A stretch of DNA of 8,470 nt from positions 1-8,470 of the forward strand of contig JAFVHC010000251.1 of the NCBI GenBank assembly GCA_017474705.1, written 5' to 3'. This DNA is from Bacillota bacterium. GTDB taxonomy: Bacteria > Bacillota > Clostridia > Lachnospirales > Bianqueaceae. Positions 1 through 6,248 of the stretch are shown here, one piece after another (the stretch's first letter is position 1; the number at the start of each line of letters is the position of its first letter). The notes beneath the pieces are model-generated. The model searched no databases. It worked only from the letters and a program-made list of their open reading frames with translations, and was not told the DNA's origin. The translations under genes and the position numbers were made by a program.

Positions 1-467
1 ACAAAGTGATAGCCTTCCGGGAGCGGATAGTCGAGCTTTCCTTTACGAAGGTCGAAAATGCGATCTTCTTCCTCATATACCACTTGATAACCACGTCTTT
101 CGGCCGCTTCGATGAGCGCTTTCTGTCCGCTCAAGAGAACCAGTTCGCGCGGCTCATCAAACTGCGGATAGGCGGTTTCAGCGTATTCGATCATTTCACC
201 CGCGAGAAACTCATATCCCGGGCGAAGGACGTAATACGTGGAGGTGACCGGCTGTTCGTAGAAAACGAAGGCCACGGGCACATCGCCGTCCAACCAGATA
301 CGATCCAGTCGCAGGTAGTCTTTATCAAGCCAGGAGCTTATGATCGCGTATTCAAAAAAGGGAGCGGCCGGACCGTTGGTTTCCTCGTGGTCATATACGT
401 CTATCATGAGCTTCCAAACCAACTCGATATCGGTCAGTATCTGAAATTGTTTAGTTCTGATATCCAT
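1..467 (-). CDS. GNAT-family N-acetyltransferase (C-terminus cut by window edge)
   Basis: The minus-strand frame opens at the ATG at 467 and stays open to the window edge, giving 155 residues of a longer protein. It begins MDIRTKQFQILTDIELVWKL and continues with an FFEYAIISSWLDKDYLRLDR segment. An alternating strand/helix pattern follows, including IWLDGDVPVAFVFYEQPVTS, where the GNAT strands beta2-beta4 would lie, and LVLLSGQKALIEAAERRGYQ, where the last helix and its 'A..RGY' turn would lie. No clear Q/R-x-x-G-x-G/A acetyl-CoA loop is visible, so this half looks like the degenerate N-terminal domain of a two-domain GNAT protein of about 300 residues. The active domain would then be outside the window. 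An AAGGA Shine-Dalgarno-like stretch (478-482 on the plus strand) lies 10 nt before the ATG. The acetylated substrate cannot be predicted. The coding call is firm and the family call is moderate. Confidence 0.8.
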   Translation of the reverse strand, partial: MDIRTKQFQILTDIELVWKLMIDVYDHEETNGPAAPFFEYAIISSWLDKDYLRLDRIWLDGDVPVAFVFYEQPVTSTYYVLRPGYEFLAGEMIEYAETAYPQFDEPRELVLLSGQKALIEAAERRGYQVVYEEEDRIFDLRKGKLDYPLPEGYHF

Positions 468-498
468 GGTATCTTTTTCCTTGCATTCAGTTTTGAAT

Positions 499-527
499 AT
501 TATACCATCGACCGAAAACAAGTTCCA
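499..527 (-). promoter_or_regulatory. Promoter of the leftward GNAT gene (extended -10)
   Basis: Read on the minus strand, a perfect TATAAT (499-504) is preceded by TGG, which makes an extended -10. A weak -35, TGGAAC (522-527), lies 17 nt upstream. The predicted start is near 492, giving a leader of about 25 nt before the ATG at 467. The -35 box is only 8 bp from the -35 of the divergent promoter, so the two polymerases would compete for this spot. Confidence 0.7.
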
Positions 528-535
528 CCGTTTTA

Positions 536-564
536 TTGTCCGTTGTAATGGATTATGATATAAT
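536..564 (+). promoter_or_regulatory. Promoter of the YdcF/DUF218 gene (extended -10)
   Basis: TTGTCC (536-541) and a perfect TATAAT (559-564) are separated by 17 bp, and TGA precedes the TATAAT as an extended -10. The start site would be near 571, about 43 nt before the chosen ATG at 614. It is arranged back to back with the leftward promoter. Confidence 0.75.
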
Positions 565-571
565 AAACCAT

Positions 572-586
572 GCATCTGTCAGATGC
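572..586. promoter_or_regulatory. Perfect 7-bp inverted repeat at the predicted transcription start (candidate operator)
   Basis: GCATCTG-T-CAGATGC is a perfect dyad with 7-bp arms around one central base. It starts one base after the predicted +1 of the rightward promoter, a classic repressor position. In RNA it could also form a 6-bp stem with a 3-nt loop at the 5' end of the message. No second copy was noticed in the window. Confidence 0.45.
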
Positions 587-613
587 TGAAAAACAGCTAT
601 GAGGAGTAGATCC

Positions 614-2098
614 ATGAAAAAGGTTTCGGTAAAGCCTTTACTTATATGTTACCTGATCATCACTGTCGGGGTGATCATCAGTCTGATGCTGTTCGGTGAT
701 ACATACAGTATGTATGTGCCGCGTGCAGATGGCGCGTCCAATGATGCGGTCGAAGGGTACGTTGAGCCGGAAGGCATCGTAGAAGTTACGGAAGCGGTCA
801 TACAGGAACGGGTCGCGAAGGTCACCTTCAAGGCTGTCAAAAAGGGTACCGCCTTTGGCCAGGTCCAGTATGTACGGAACAAAGATAACCCCCAAGAGTA
901 CTTGACGCTGAGCGGGACGGATCTTACAGTGACCAGATCCGGGATCATCCTGAGTGGCAATTACGATTTCGGCGGCAACCAGGTGACTTTGATCGGACTC
1001 GTGCTGTTTTTCCTGGCAACGATGGTATTCTTTATCAGATCGTTCGTGATCCGTACGCGCCAGGATTTCTTTTCCTACCGGACGGTGCTGGATCTTGGTC
1101 TTGCCATGTACTTTGCCGTTTTGACGGTCATATTCGGGATCATGGTCGGAGTGTATTACATCAGACCGGAACTATTCAGCACCAGTCTGATCTTCGACTA
1201 TGCGGGGAATGGCATGAGCCTCGTCGTTATGTTTTCCATACCTTTGATTGCGGCTTTTGCTGCATATATGAGTATTTCCAATCTTCGGCTGATCACGAGG
1301 GAAGGATTTCGTCCGGTCAACCTGCTGGGCGTTTTCATCGGTATTTTTATGATCCTTGGGTCACTGGTCTGCCTGTACTTTTTGTACAAGGCACCGTTCC
1401 TGGTCGATATGTCTACGAAAGGCATAGCCATATTCATATCGAAGATCGTGCTGGCCTCTCTGTTTGTTTACTTTGAATGCATCCTGCTGGCTACCGGTAT
1501 CTGCCTGAATATGGCCGCCCTCTTCAAACCCGGGTATAACAAGGATTTCATCATTATTCTTGGATGTGGCATCAAGAAGGACGGCACATTGTATCCGCTC
1601 CTCAGAGGCCGGGTGGACAGGGCGATCCGGTTCTACCACGAACAGGAGCAGAAGACTGGAAAGAAGGTTGTGTTCGTTCCCTCAGGCGGGCAGGGAAGTG
1701 ACGAGGTGATCTCCGAAGGCGAAGCCATGAAACGCTATCTCCTGGAGCAGGGGATCCCGGAAGAGCAGATCCTGCCGGAGACCGCATCCACGACCACACT
1801 TGAGAACATGCGATTCTCCAAGAAGTTGATCGATTCCATGAAACCGGACGCGAAGGTTGCTTTCTCGACCACCTACTATCACGTGTTCCGAGGCGGCATG
1901 TTCGCCAGACAGGCCGGGATGAAAGCCTCCGGCATGGGCTCCAAGACCAAGTGGTATTTCTGGCCTAATGCAGAAATCCGCGAATTCATCGGTCTGGTCG
2001 TCAATCAGCTTTGGGTGCACGTGATCGTCGCCTTGGGGCTGGCAGTGCTTTCCATAGCGTTGGCGAATATGGGAACGATCCTGAAATCCATTTTGTAA
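614..2098 (+). CDS. Multi-pass membrane protein with C-terminal DUF218 (YdcF/SanA/ElyC-like) domain
   Basis: A 494-residue protein. The start at 614 was chosen because AGGAG (602-606) lies 7 nt before it; the ATG at 599 runs into that ribosome binding site. By hydrophobicity there are membrane segments near residues 8-28, 124-146, 160-182, 200-222, 236-258, 271-297 and 466-486. Residues 29-123 form a polar, probably extracytoplasmic, beta-rich domain. The DUF218 domain covers about 311-460: ILGCGIKKDG at 315-324, then LLRGRVDRA, SGGQGSDE at 357-364 followed by EGEAM, an ETASTTTLEN stretch at 389-398, and STTYYHVFRGG at 418-428. DUF218 proteins have been linked to cell-envelope precursor or vancomycin-sensitivity phenotypes, but the biochemical role is poorly defined. 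The extra N-terminal domain makes this protein longer than the usual single-domain members. It is transcribed alone or with the small open frame after it. Confidence 0.88.
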   Translation: MKKVSVKPLLICYLIITVGVIISLMLFGDTYSMYVPRADGASNDAVEGYVEPEGIVEVTEAVIQERVAKVTFKAVKKGTAFGQVQYVRNKDNPQEYLTLSGTDLTVTRSGIILSGNYDFGGNQVTLIGLVLFFLATMVFFIRSFVIRTRQDFFSYRTVLDLGLAMYFAVLTVIFGIMVGVYYIRPELFSTSLIFDYAGNGMSLVVMFSIPLIAAFAAYMSISNLRLITREGFRPVNLLGVFIGIFMILGSLVCLYFLYKAPFLVDMSTKGIAIFISKIVLASLFVYFECILLATGICLNMAALFKPGYNKDFIIILGCGIKKDGTLYPLLRGRVDRAIRFYHEQEQKTGKKVVFVPSGGQGSDEVISEGEAMKRYLLEQGIPEEQILPETASTTTLENMRFSKKLIDSMKPDAKVAFSTTYYHVFRGGMFARQAGMKASGMGSKTKWYFWPNAEIREFIGLVVNQLWVHVIVALGLAVLSIALANMGTILKSIL

Positions 2099-2163
2099 TA
2101 TGACATAGAATCATATGGCTGAGGTACCACAAAAGCCTTGGCTGAATCTTTTGTTTTCTGGAT

Positions 2164-2186
2164 GCGATACATTCGTATGATATAAA
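2164..2186 (+). promoter_or_regulatory. Possible extended -10 promoter for the 24-codon frame
   Basis: TATAAA (2181-2186) is preceded by TGA (2178-2180), which fits an extended -10. No good -35 lies at 16-18 bp, which extended -10 promoters can tolerate. The start would be near 2193, about 24 nt before the ATG at 2217. Confidence 0.4.
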
Positions 2187-2216
2187 ATTCTTAGATCAAC
2201 AGGAACGGAGCATTAC

Positions 2217-2291
2217 ATGAAGACGAAAACGATGACGATCCTGCAGGCGGACCGCCTGGGACTGTTGGACGAAGAGATGCTGCGCAGATAG
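2217..2291 (+). CDS. Candidate small protein or leader peptide, 24 aa, unknown function
   Basis: ATG at 2217 to TAG at 2289-2291 encodes 24 residues that begin MKTKTMTILQ and end with DEEMLRR. The peptide is charged, without a membrane segment or cysteines. GGAG (2207-2210) sits 6 nt before the ATG within a wider AGGAACGGAG, which is ideal spacing. An extended -10-like box lies upstream (2178-2186), and a strong hairpin terminator begins 19 nt after the stop. The whole unit would be a transcript of about 150 nt. It could be a real small protein, a leader peptide for a transcript that usually stops at the hairpin, the last cistron of the YdcF message, or the remnant of a lost gene. I do not recognise the sequence. 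Signals around it are better than chance, but translation is unproven. Confidence 0.42.
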   Translation: MKTKTMTILQADRLGLLDEEMLRR

Positions 2292-2306
2292 ATCCTGGAA
2301 ATATAA

Positions 2307-2340
2307 AAAGCCGGGGCAGAATGTTCTGCCCCGGTTTTGT
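2307..2340. terminator. Bidirectional intrinsic terminator between convergent units
   Basis: A perfect 10-bp stem, CCGGGGCAGA (2311-2320) with TCTGCCCCGG (2325-2334), closes a 4-nt loop. It is followed by TTTTGTTAT on the plus strand. On the minus strand the same hairpin is followed by CTTTTTATATTT. It therefore ends the rightward YdcF/small-ORF transcripts and the leftward esterase operon. The minus-strand GNAT stop codon (2340-2342) abuts it. Confidence 0.92.
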
Positions 2341-2783
2341 TATAGTGATAATTCTATGATGTATTGATCCGTGCCTTCCTCCAGCTTGCTGCCGCCGGTG
2401 GCGACAAACCCGTGTTTTCTGTAGAAGCGTCGGGCTTTCGTGTTTTTCTCCAGGACCCATACGGTGGTGCAGCCGTATTCACGGACCGCGAAAGTGAGAA
2501 GCTGGCTGCCGATGCCCTGGTTCGAGAAGAAACCATCGACATACAGTTCCAGGATCTGCTGGCCCGCTATGTGGATGAAACCTTTGACGAAGCCATCATC
2601 GTAGACCCAGATGCCTTCCAGCTTTTCAGGATGGTCGATATACGTCTTGGCCAACGGATAGACCTGCATCTCCCCAAAGGAGACCTTGTCATTCTGGAAG
2701 ATCGTACGATAGTTCAGCCGCTTGGTAAATATGGAGATCTCCGCGATCCGCGAAGCATCTTCCGCCGTTGCTTTTCTGATCAT
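2340..2783 (-). CDS. GNAT-family N-acetyltransferase
   Basis: A 147-residue single-domain GNAT protein, the usual length. Conserved parts in order: an N-terminal MIRKATAEDASRIAEI segment typical of strand beta1/helix alpha1; GFIHIAGQQILELYVDGFF, beta4 (residues 68-86); the acetyl-CoA loop Q89-G90-I91-G92-S93, which matches Q/R-x-x-G-x-G/A; and NTKARRFYRKHGF (114-126), the last helix and strand that close the active site. It transfers an acetyl group from acetyl-CoA to an amine; the substrate is unknown. It is the third gene of the esterase operon. Its ATG overlaps the stop of the upstream esterase as ATGA (2780-2783), with AAGGTG (2792-2797) 8 nt upstream, so translation is probably coupled. 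It ends at the shared terminator. Confidence 0.9.
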   Translation of the reverse strand: MIRKATAEDASRIAEISIFTKRLNYRTIFQNDKVSFGEMQVYPLAKTYIDHPEKLEGIWVYDDGFVKGFIHIAGQQILELYVDGFFSNQGIGSQLLTFAVREYGCTTVWVLEKNTKARRFYRKHGFVATGGSKLEEGTDQYIIELSL

Positions 2784-3739
2784 TTGAACAGCACCTTCAG
2801 TGAGTTATAGAAGTAGTACGGGCAATACAGGTCGTTGTGCGGGAAGTCGGATACCGCGAAGAAGATATTGTTCTTCTCGGGATCTTTACCGTAGGAAAAG
2901 ACAGGATCGTGCGTTACATATTTCAACTGGTCGATCATGGCCTGGACGTCGTTCGGATAGCCATCGCTCGCGAAGATGAAGAAGGGAAGTTCCGGATGGG
3001 CTTTGATCGGTGCGGTCAGATAATCGATGACCTGCTGCTCGGACAGTTCGTCACGGATCTTTCCGCCCGCCGTGGTCATGCAGCTCATGGGCGAGTAGTA
3101 GCGGAAATATTCGAAATCATTGTGCAGGATGTACCAGGTGCATACACAGCCGCGGGAATATCCGCTGAATCCGCGATGGTCGCGCGCCGCTTTGATGTCC
3201 TCGTCAGAACCGGACTTCAGGTAGGTGTTATATTTCAGCTCCACCGCCGGGATGATGTCTTCCACGACTTCACGGTAGAAGTTGGGTTTGATCGTAGGAT
3301 TTCCGGAGAAACCCCCGCCATCGCCAGCCGGTACGTCGCCTGTGGTCTTGCGGGTCTCCACGTCGGTGTATACGTCGAAGTAGTAGGTCGTGAAGACGAG
3401 GATGCAGGGGTCCACGTCACCGAAGGCGAACATGTTGTCCAGCTTGTCCTTGACCTCCGGGATGGTGAAAAGATCCGGATCACAGGTATTGCCATGCTGA
3501 TAGTACATGACGTTGTATCGGGTCTCCTTATCTTCCGGGTCATAGCACCAGGGCAGATAGACGTTGCAGAATTTCGGATGATCGACGCCGTCGTCGTAGG
3601 CATCGGTCGTATATTCGACGCGCTCGAAATGGCCGGTCTTGACCGGGGCATCGGTCAAAGAGGTGTTCTCCTCGAAGACCGTTTCGAAGTCGATCAATTC
3701 CCCTGCGGGATGGATGACAGTTTTGATTTCAGGTTCCAT
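2780..3739 (-). CDS. CE1/esterase-D-like alpha/beta hydrolase (putative carboxylesterase or feruloyl esterase-like)
   Basis: 319 residues with no signal peptide, so cytoplasmic. The layout is that of the Fes/XynZ/esterase-D (CE1-like) group. A strand and oxyanion turn lie at YNVMYYQHGN (75-84). The nucleophile elbow is G193-Y194-S195-R196-G197. A FASDGYPND stretch (256-264) holds the likely acid, Asp259 or Asp264. FPHNDLYCPYYF (299-310) carries the catalytic His301. These enzymes cleave short acyl or phenolic acyl esters; the exact substrate is inferred only from the neighbouring tannase. AAGGAG lies 8 nt before the ATG, and the gene begins 24 nt after the tannase stop in the same operon. A xylanase-type carbohydrate-binding module is absent, so it is not a secreted xylan esterase. 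The hydrolase fold is firm and the substrate is not. Confidence 0.82.
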   Translation of the reverse strand: MEPEIKTVIHPAGELIDFETVFEENTSLTDAPVKTGHFERVEYTTDAYDDGVDHPKFCNVYLPWCYDPEDKETRYNVMYYQHGNTCDPDLFTIPEVKDKLDNMFAFGDVDPCILVFTTYYFDVYTDVETRKTTGDVPAGDGGGFSGNPTIKPNFYREVVEDIIPAVELKYNTYLKSGSDEDIKAARDHRGFSGYSRGCVCTWYILHNDFEYFRYYSPMSCMTTAGGKIRDELSEQQVIDYLTAPIKAHPELPFFIFASDGYPNDVQAMIDQLKYVTHDPVFSYGKDPEKNNIFFAVSDFPHNDLYCPYYFYNSLKVLFK

Positions 3740-3763
3740 AGAAGAGGCTCCTTTCTAATGGGT

Positions 3764-5260
3764 TCATGGTTGTTGTACACACCTGTCGATCCATTCGAAC
3801 AGGGCAGGCAGATCATAGTCGCCACTGTGCGGCAAGCCCCAGGGCAGGCGGAAATCCACATCGATCCCATGATTTTCGAGAAGTGTCGCCAGGATGACCG
3901 GGATCGCCAGAGAAGTGTCACGATCAAAAGCACCATGGCGGATCCGCCAATGCTTTGCGGTATCCGCATCAGGGTCTTTGATGTAAAGGACGGGATTCAG
4001 TATCCGGATCTTGTCCGCGGCAGCCTTTTCCGCTCCGGGGACTGTATTGTGCAGCATGGAGAACTCCGTGAAATGACGGGCTTCTACAGTCTCATCACCG
4101 AATTCCTCATTTTCCGGAGAAGAAAGATCCACCGCGTCGAAGGCAGGCGTGGTCTTCATGCGGGTGATCTTGTGGATAAAGCCTTCCCAGTCCAGGTCCT
4201 GGATCTGGTTGTCTCGAGTCTTGAGATATGACTGCTGTTCGATCTCGCTGCCGGGCACCATGAGCCAGGGAAGTGCTTTTTGTGTTTCGAGGGTCCTAAG
4301 TTCATGGTCAGCTGAAGACAGCACATATTGCTTTACATAATCCAGGAAACTGCCGGAACCGTCCGGAGCCGCCGTCAGGAGCGTACCGTCCGGAGCTGTC
4401 AGCCCGAGACTGTTGACATAGGATGGGAATAGAGCTTTGAGCTCCTGTGCCATCTCTTTTTGGTCAAGCGTCATTTCACCGATGCAAGGTATACGGGCGA
4501 TCCCATGCTCTGTCCTTTCGAACCGCATGCTGTGATATTGCCCTTCGTTCGCGAACAACCATTCATAGGCGGCGTCGGCATGTTCCAAATTATGGATGGG
4601 ACAATAACAACTGGCGGCAAAGACATCATCCCGCTCGTCAGCGGCGCCGATGGCATCGAGATAGGGAGTGTAATCCGGATGGTTGCCCGTCGCACCGGCA
4701 AGTGCAGAAAGCGCGCCGCCGGCACTGGTCCCGTTAGTCACGATACGCTCGGTGTCACCGGGGATCAGATCCCGGTTATGCCGCAAATACCGGATCGCCG
4801 CTTTATAATCTACGATCAAAGCAGGTGCGCGTCCGACCATGCGGCCTGTTGCTGCACCAGGACTGTCTTCCTTGCTGCCCGCGAAAAATTCTTTGGAGAC
4901 CTTGCCTGACGTCCTGCCGCGGATACCTGCGCTGGCCACGACAAAGCCATGTTCCAGCGCCAGAAATATAGAATTCGGAGTGTGTGAGAACCGATCTTCA
5001 CCGGGTTCATCCGCAGGTCCGGGCATATATCCGCCTACGGTATTCGGCAGAAAGATAGGTGCAGTCTCTGCGGTATATCCAGAGATCGTTTCACCGTGAT
5101 AGTATCCTTCCGGAACGAACAGATTCAGTTTTTGTATCGGATCCAAAGGATGCGCACAGTATTCCAAGCCCATAAAAGCACGATAATGGACCGTTCTGCC
5201 ATCCAGAGTGCAGGCTCTGACTTCATAGTTTTCCAAAGGGAAGCGGAGCAGATCCGTCAT
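3764..5260 (-). CDS. Subtype B tannase-like serine esterase (tannin acyl hydrolase family)
   Basis: 498 residues. The start at 5260 was chosen because GGAGG (5268-5272 on the plus strand) lies 7 nt before it. The earlier in-frame ATGs at 5317 and 5308 fall inside the promoter. Tannase hallmarks: VGRAPALIVDYKAAIRYLRHN (142-162, quoted in part), the nucleophile motif G177-T178-S179-A180-G181-G182, R-M-K369-T-T-P-A-F-D, SPE383NEEFG, and near the end HGAFDRDTSLAIP with D446 and D448, then LPWGLPHSGDYDL with His478. From memory of the Lactobacillus plantarum enzyme (triad Ser163/Asp419/His451, galloyl contacts Lys343/Glu357/Asp421), the Lys-Glu spacing of 14 and the Asp-His spacing of 30 are the same here. 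It should hydrolyse gallate or similar phenolic esters. It has no signal peptide, so it would act on imported substrates. It is the first gene of a three-gene operon with another esterase and a GNAT protein. Paralogues with other ester substrates exist. Confidence 0.85.
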   Translation of the reverse strand: MTDLLRFPLENYEVRACTLDGRTVHYRAFMGLEYCAHPLDPIQKLNLFVPEGYYHGETISGYTAETAPIFLPNTVGGYMPGPADEPGEDRFSHTPNSIFLALEHGFVVASAGIRGRTSGKVSKEFFAGSKEDSPGAATGRMVGRAPALIVDYKAAIRYLRHNRDLIPGDTERIVTNGTSAGGALSALAGATGNHPDYTPYLDAIGAADERDDVFAASCYCPIHNLEHADAAYEWLFANEGQYHSMRFERTEHGIARIPCIGEMTLDQKEMAQELKALFPSYVNSLGLTAPDGTLLTAAPDGSGSFLDYVKQYVLSSADHELRTLETQKALPWLMVPGSEIEQQSYLKTRDNQIQDLDWEGFIHKITRMKTTPAFDAVDLSSPENEEFGDETVEARHFTEFSMLHNTVPGAEKAAADKIRILNPVLYIKDPDADTAKHWRIRHGAFDRDTSLAIPVILATLLENHGIDVDFRLPWGLPHSGDYDLPALFEWIDRCVQQP

Positions 5261-5267
5261 AGTGTTT

Positions 5268-5272
5268 CCTCC
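5268..5272 (-). promoter_or_regulatory. Ribosome binding site that fixes the tannase start
   Basis: On the minus strand GGAGG lies 7 nt before the ATG at 5260. It removes 19 codons from the longest open frame, whose first ATG lies between the -10 and -35 boxes and so could not be in the message. Confidence 0.85.
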
Positions 5273-5308
5273 ATTTTCAATATCGACGTGGATGTCGCAA
5301 CTAAACAT

Positions 5309-5337
5309 ACTATACAACGTATACCTGTTTTTGGCAA
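5309..5337 (-). promoter_or_regulatory. Promoter of the tannase-esterase-GNAT operon
   Basis: On the minus strand TTGCCA (5332-5337) and TATAGT (5309-5314) are 17 bp apart, a strong sigma-A type pair. The start would be near 5302, giving a leader of about 42 nt. Dyads lie over both boxes (5330-5338 and 5311-5323), which suggests control by a repressor. Confidence 0.75.
5311..5323. promoter_or_regulatory. Inverted repeat over the -10 of the tannase promoter
   Basis: TATAC-AAC-GTATA is a perfect dyad with 5-bp arms that overlaps the minus-strand -10 box and the first bases of the spacer. It is short and AT-rich, so chance cannot be excluded. Confidence 0.3.
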
Positions 5338-5355
5338 ACCTGCACTTTTGACAAA
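5330..5355. promoter_or_regulatory. Two TTTG-N-CAAA dyads upstream of the tannase operon (candidate operators)
   Basis: TTTGGCAAA (5330-5338) and TTTGACAAA (5347-5355) are perfect 4+1+4 dyads whose centres are 17 bp apart. The first covers the -35 box of the tannase promoter; the second lies just upstream of it. The second also overlaps a longer dyad, TGACA-AA-TGTCA (5349-5360). The pair looks like a two-site operator for one regulator, which is not encoded in the window. Confidence 0.4.
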
Positions 5356-5407
5356 TGTCATGGCTGTATCTTGTCTATTTTGCGCACGGAGCGGCGTCTG
5401 GGCCGGC

Positions 5408-5437
5408 TTGATTTTTATAAGAAGAACGTTTTATAAT
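5408..5437 (+). promoter_or_regulatory. Promoter of the DUF554 gene
   Basis: TTGATT (5408-5413) and a perfect TATAAT (5432-5437) are separated by 18 bp. The start would be near 5444, about 30 nt before the ATG. It is divergent from the tannase promoter, about 70 bp away from its -35. Confidence 0.7.
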
Positions 5438-5473
5438 GTACGCATAATATAGGATCTGAGGAGGAACTTCTAT

Positions 5474-6175
5474 ATGCCGATCGGAGTCATCGTCAATGTT
5501 TGCTCCGTAGTTATGGGAGGCCTGGCAGGCAGTCTGCTGGGCGAAAAAGTGTCGACCGGGTTCCGGCAAACGCTGATGATCGTGTTTGGCTTTTGTGCAA
5601 TGACCATGGGGATCACTTCGGTTATTTTGGTGCAGAACATGCCCGCTGTGTTTTTTTCCATGATCCTGGGCACGGCACTAGGTACCTTCCTGCATCTCGA
5701 TGCAAGGGTCCGACGGGGTGTCGGTACCGTTTTGAAGAAGGTGCACTTGGGGGGAGACATCGATTTCGACCTGCTGCAGACGGCGATCGTACTGTTCTGT
5801 GCCAGTGGAACGGGTATTTATGGCACGCTGATCTCGGGCATCGATGGGGATCATAGTATATTGATCGCGAAATCCGTGCTGGATCTGTTCACCGCGCTGA
5901 TCTTTGCCTGCAATCTGCGCAAGGCGACGTGTTTGATCGCCCTACCGCAGCTCGCCATCATGCTGCTGCTGTTTTTCTCCGCGAGGCTGATCTATCCGTT
6001 GACGACGGAAGTCATGATCAATGATTTCAAGGCAGTCAGCGGCATCGTTCTTCTTGCCACCGGACTGTCGATCCTGAAGGTCGTGAAGGTGCCATTGATC
6101 GATCTGGTGCCGGCCATGCTGCTGGCGATGCCGATCAGCTGGGCATGGACTGTGTGGATCGCACCTTTGTTATGA
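5474..6175 (+). CDS. DUF554 (YqgA/YdfK-like) integral membrane protein
   Basis: 233 residues, the usual length for DUF554, with six to seven hydrophobic segments (near 2-22, 33-53, 57-73, 100-120, 128-147, 153-175 and 188-230). The family signature is clear: FCASGTGIYGTLISGIDGD (108-126) followed by HSILIAKSVLD (127-137), where the GDHSIL..KS.LD core is the most conserved part. An N-terminal MPIGVIVNVCSVVMGGLAGS segment and a C-terminal SGIVLLATGLSILK segment also fit the family. Function is not established; a transport role has been supposed because of the internal glycine-rich repeats. AGGAGG (5459-5464) is 9 nt before the ATG. It may be transcribed on its own or lead into the SDR-dehydratase genes, since no terminator is visible after it. 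Family call is firm. Confidence 0.9.
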   Translation: MPIGVIVNVCSVVMGGLAGSLLGEKVSTGFRQTLMIVFGFCAMTMGITSVILVQNMPAVFFSMILGTALGTFLHLDARVRRGVGTVLKKVHLGGDIDFDLLQTAIVLFCASGTGIYGTLISGIDGDHSILIAKSVLDLFTALIFACNLRKATCLIALPQLAIMLLLFFSARLIYPLTTEVMINDFKAVSGIVLLATGLSILKVVKVPLIDLVPAMLLAMPISWAWTVWIAPLL

Positions 6176-6181
6176 AAGAGC

Positions 6182-6209
6182 TTTATTTTTCCCTGAAAAC
6201 ATGTATAAT
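6182..6209 (+). promoter_or_regulatory. Possible promoter for the SDR-dehydratase-radical SAM genes
   Basis: A perfect TATAAT (6204-6209) with a weak TTTATT (6182-6187) 16 bp upstream lies in the 73-bp gap after the DUF554 gene. The start would be near 6216, about 33 nt before the SDR ATG. Confidence 0.5.
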
Positions 6210-6248
6210 GAAGAGCGTAGCTGCCGTCAGAAGTGAAGGGAAGTAGAT

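Noticed and set aside
6..548. A plus-strand open frame of 180 codons
   Set aside because: It is antisense to the partial GNAT gene, whose minus-strand frame has a promoter, a start and family-like sequence; the plus frame also crosses both promoters.
2130..2158. Hairpin CAAAAG/CTTTTG with a following T-run after the YdcF-like gene
   Set aside because: Only 6 bp, AT-rich, with a 12-nt loop; too weak to call a terminator. The strong hairpin at 2311-2334 probably ends this transcript.
2364..2810. A plus-strand open frame of 148 codons
   Set aside because: It is antisense to the second GNAT gene, which carries the acetyl-CoA loop; the plus frame has no start signals.
2837..4231. A plus-strand open frame of 464 codons
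   Set aside because: It lies antisense to two genes with clear hydrolase motifs, crosses their boundary, has no ribosome binding site, and its product shows no recognisable domain. It is a by-product of codon bias on the other strand.
5348..5376. A plus-strand TTGACA that could be a -35
   Set aside because: No acceptable -10 lies 16-18 bp downstream; the DUF554 gene has a better promoter at 5408-5437.
5390..5416. GC-rich stretch followed by a T-run, terminator-like at first sight
   Set aside because: No proper stem forms, and it lies between divergent promoters where no transcript needs to end.
6194..6207. A partial catabolite-repression (cre) match near the SDR promoter
   Set aside because: Three fixed positions of the consensus are wrong, including the central CG, so I do not support it.
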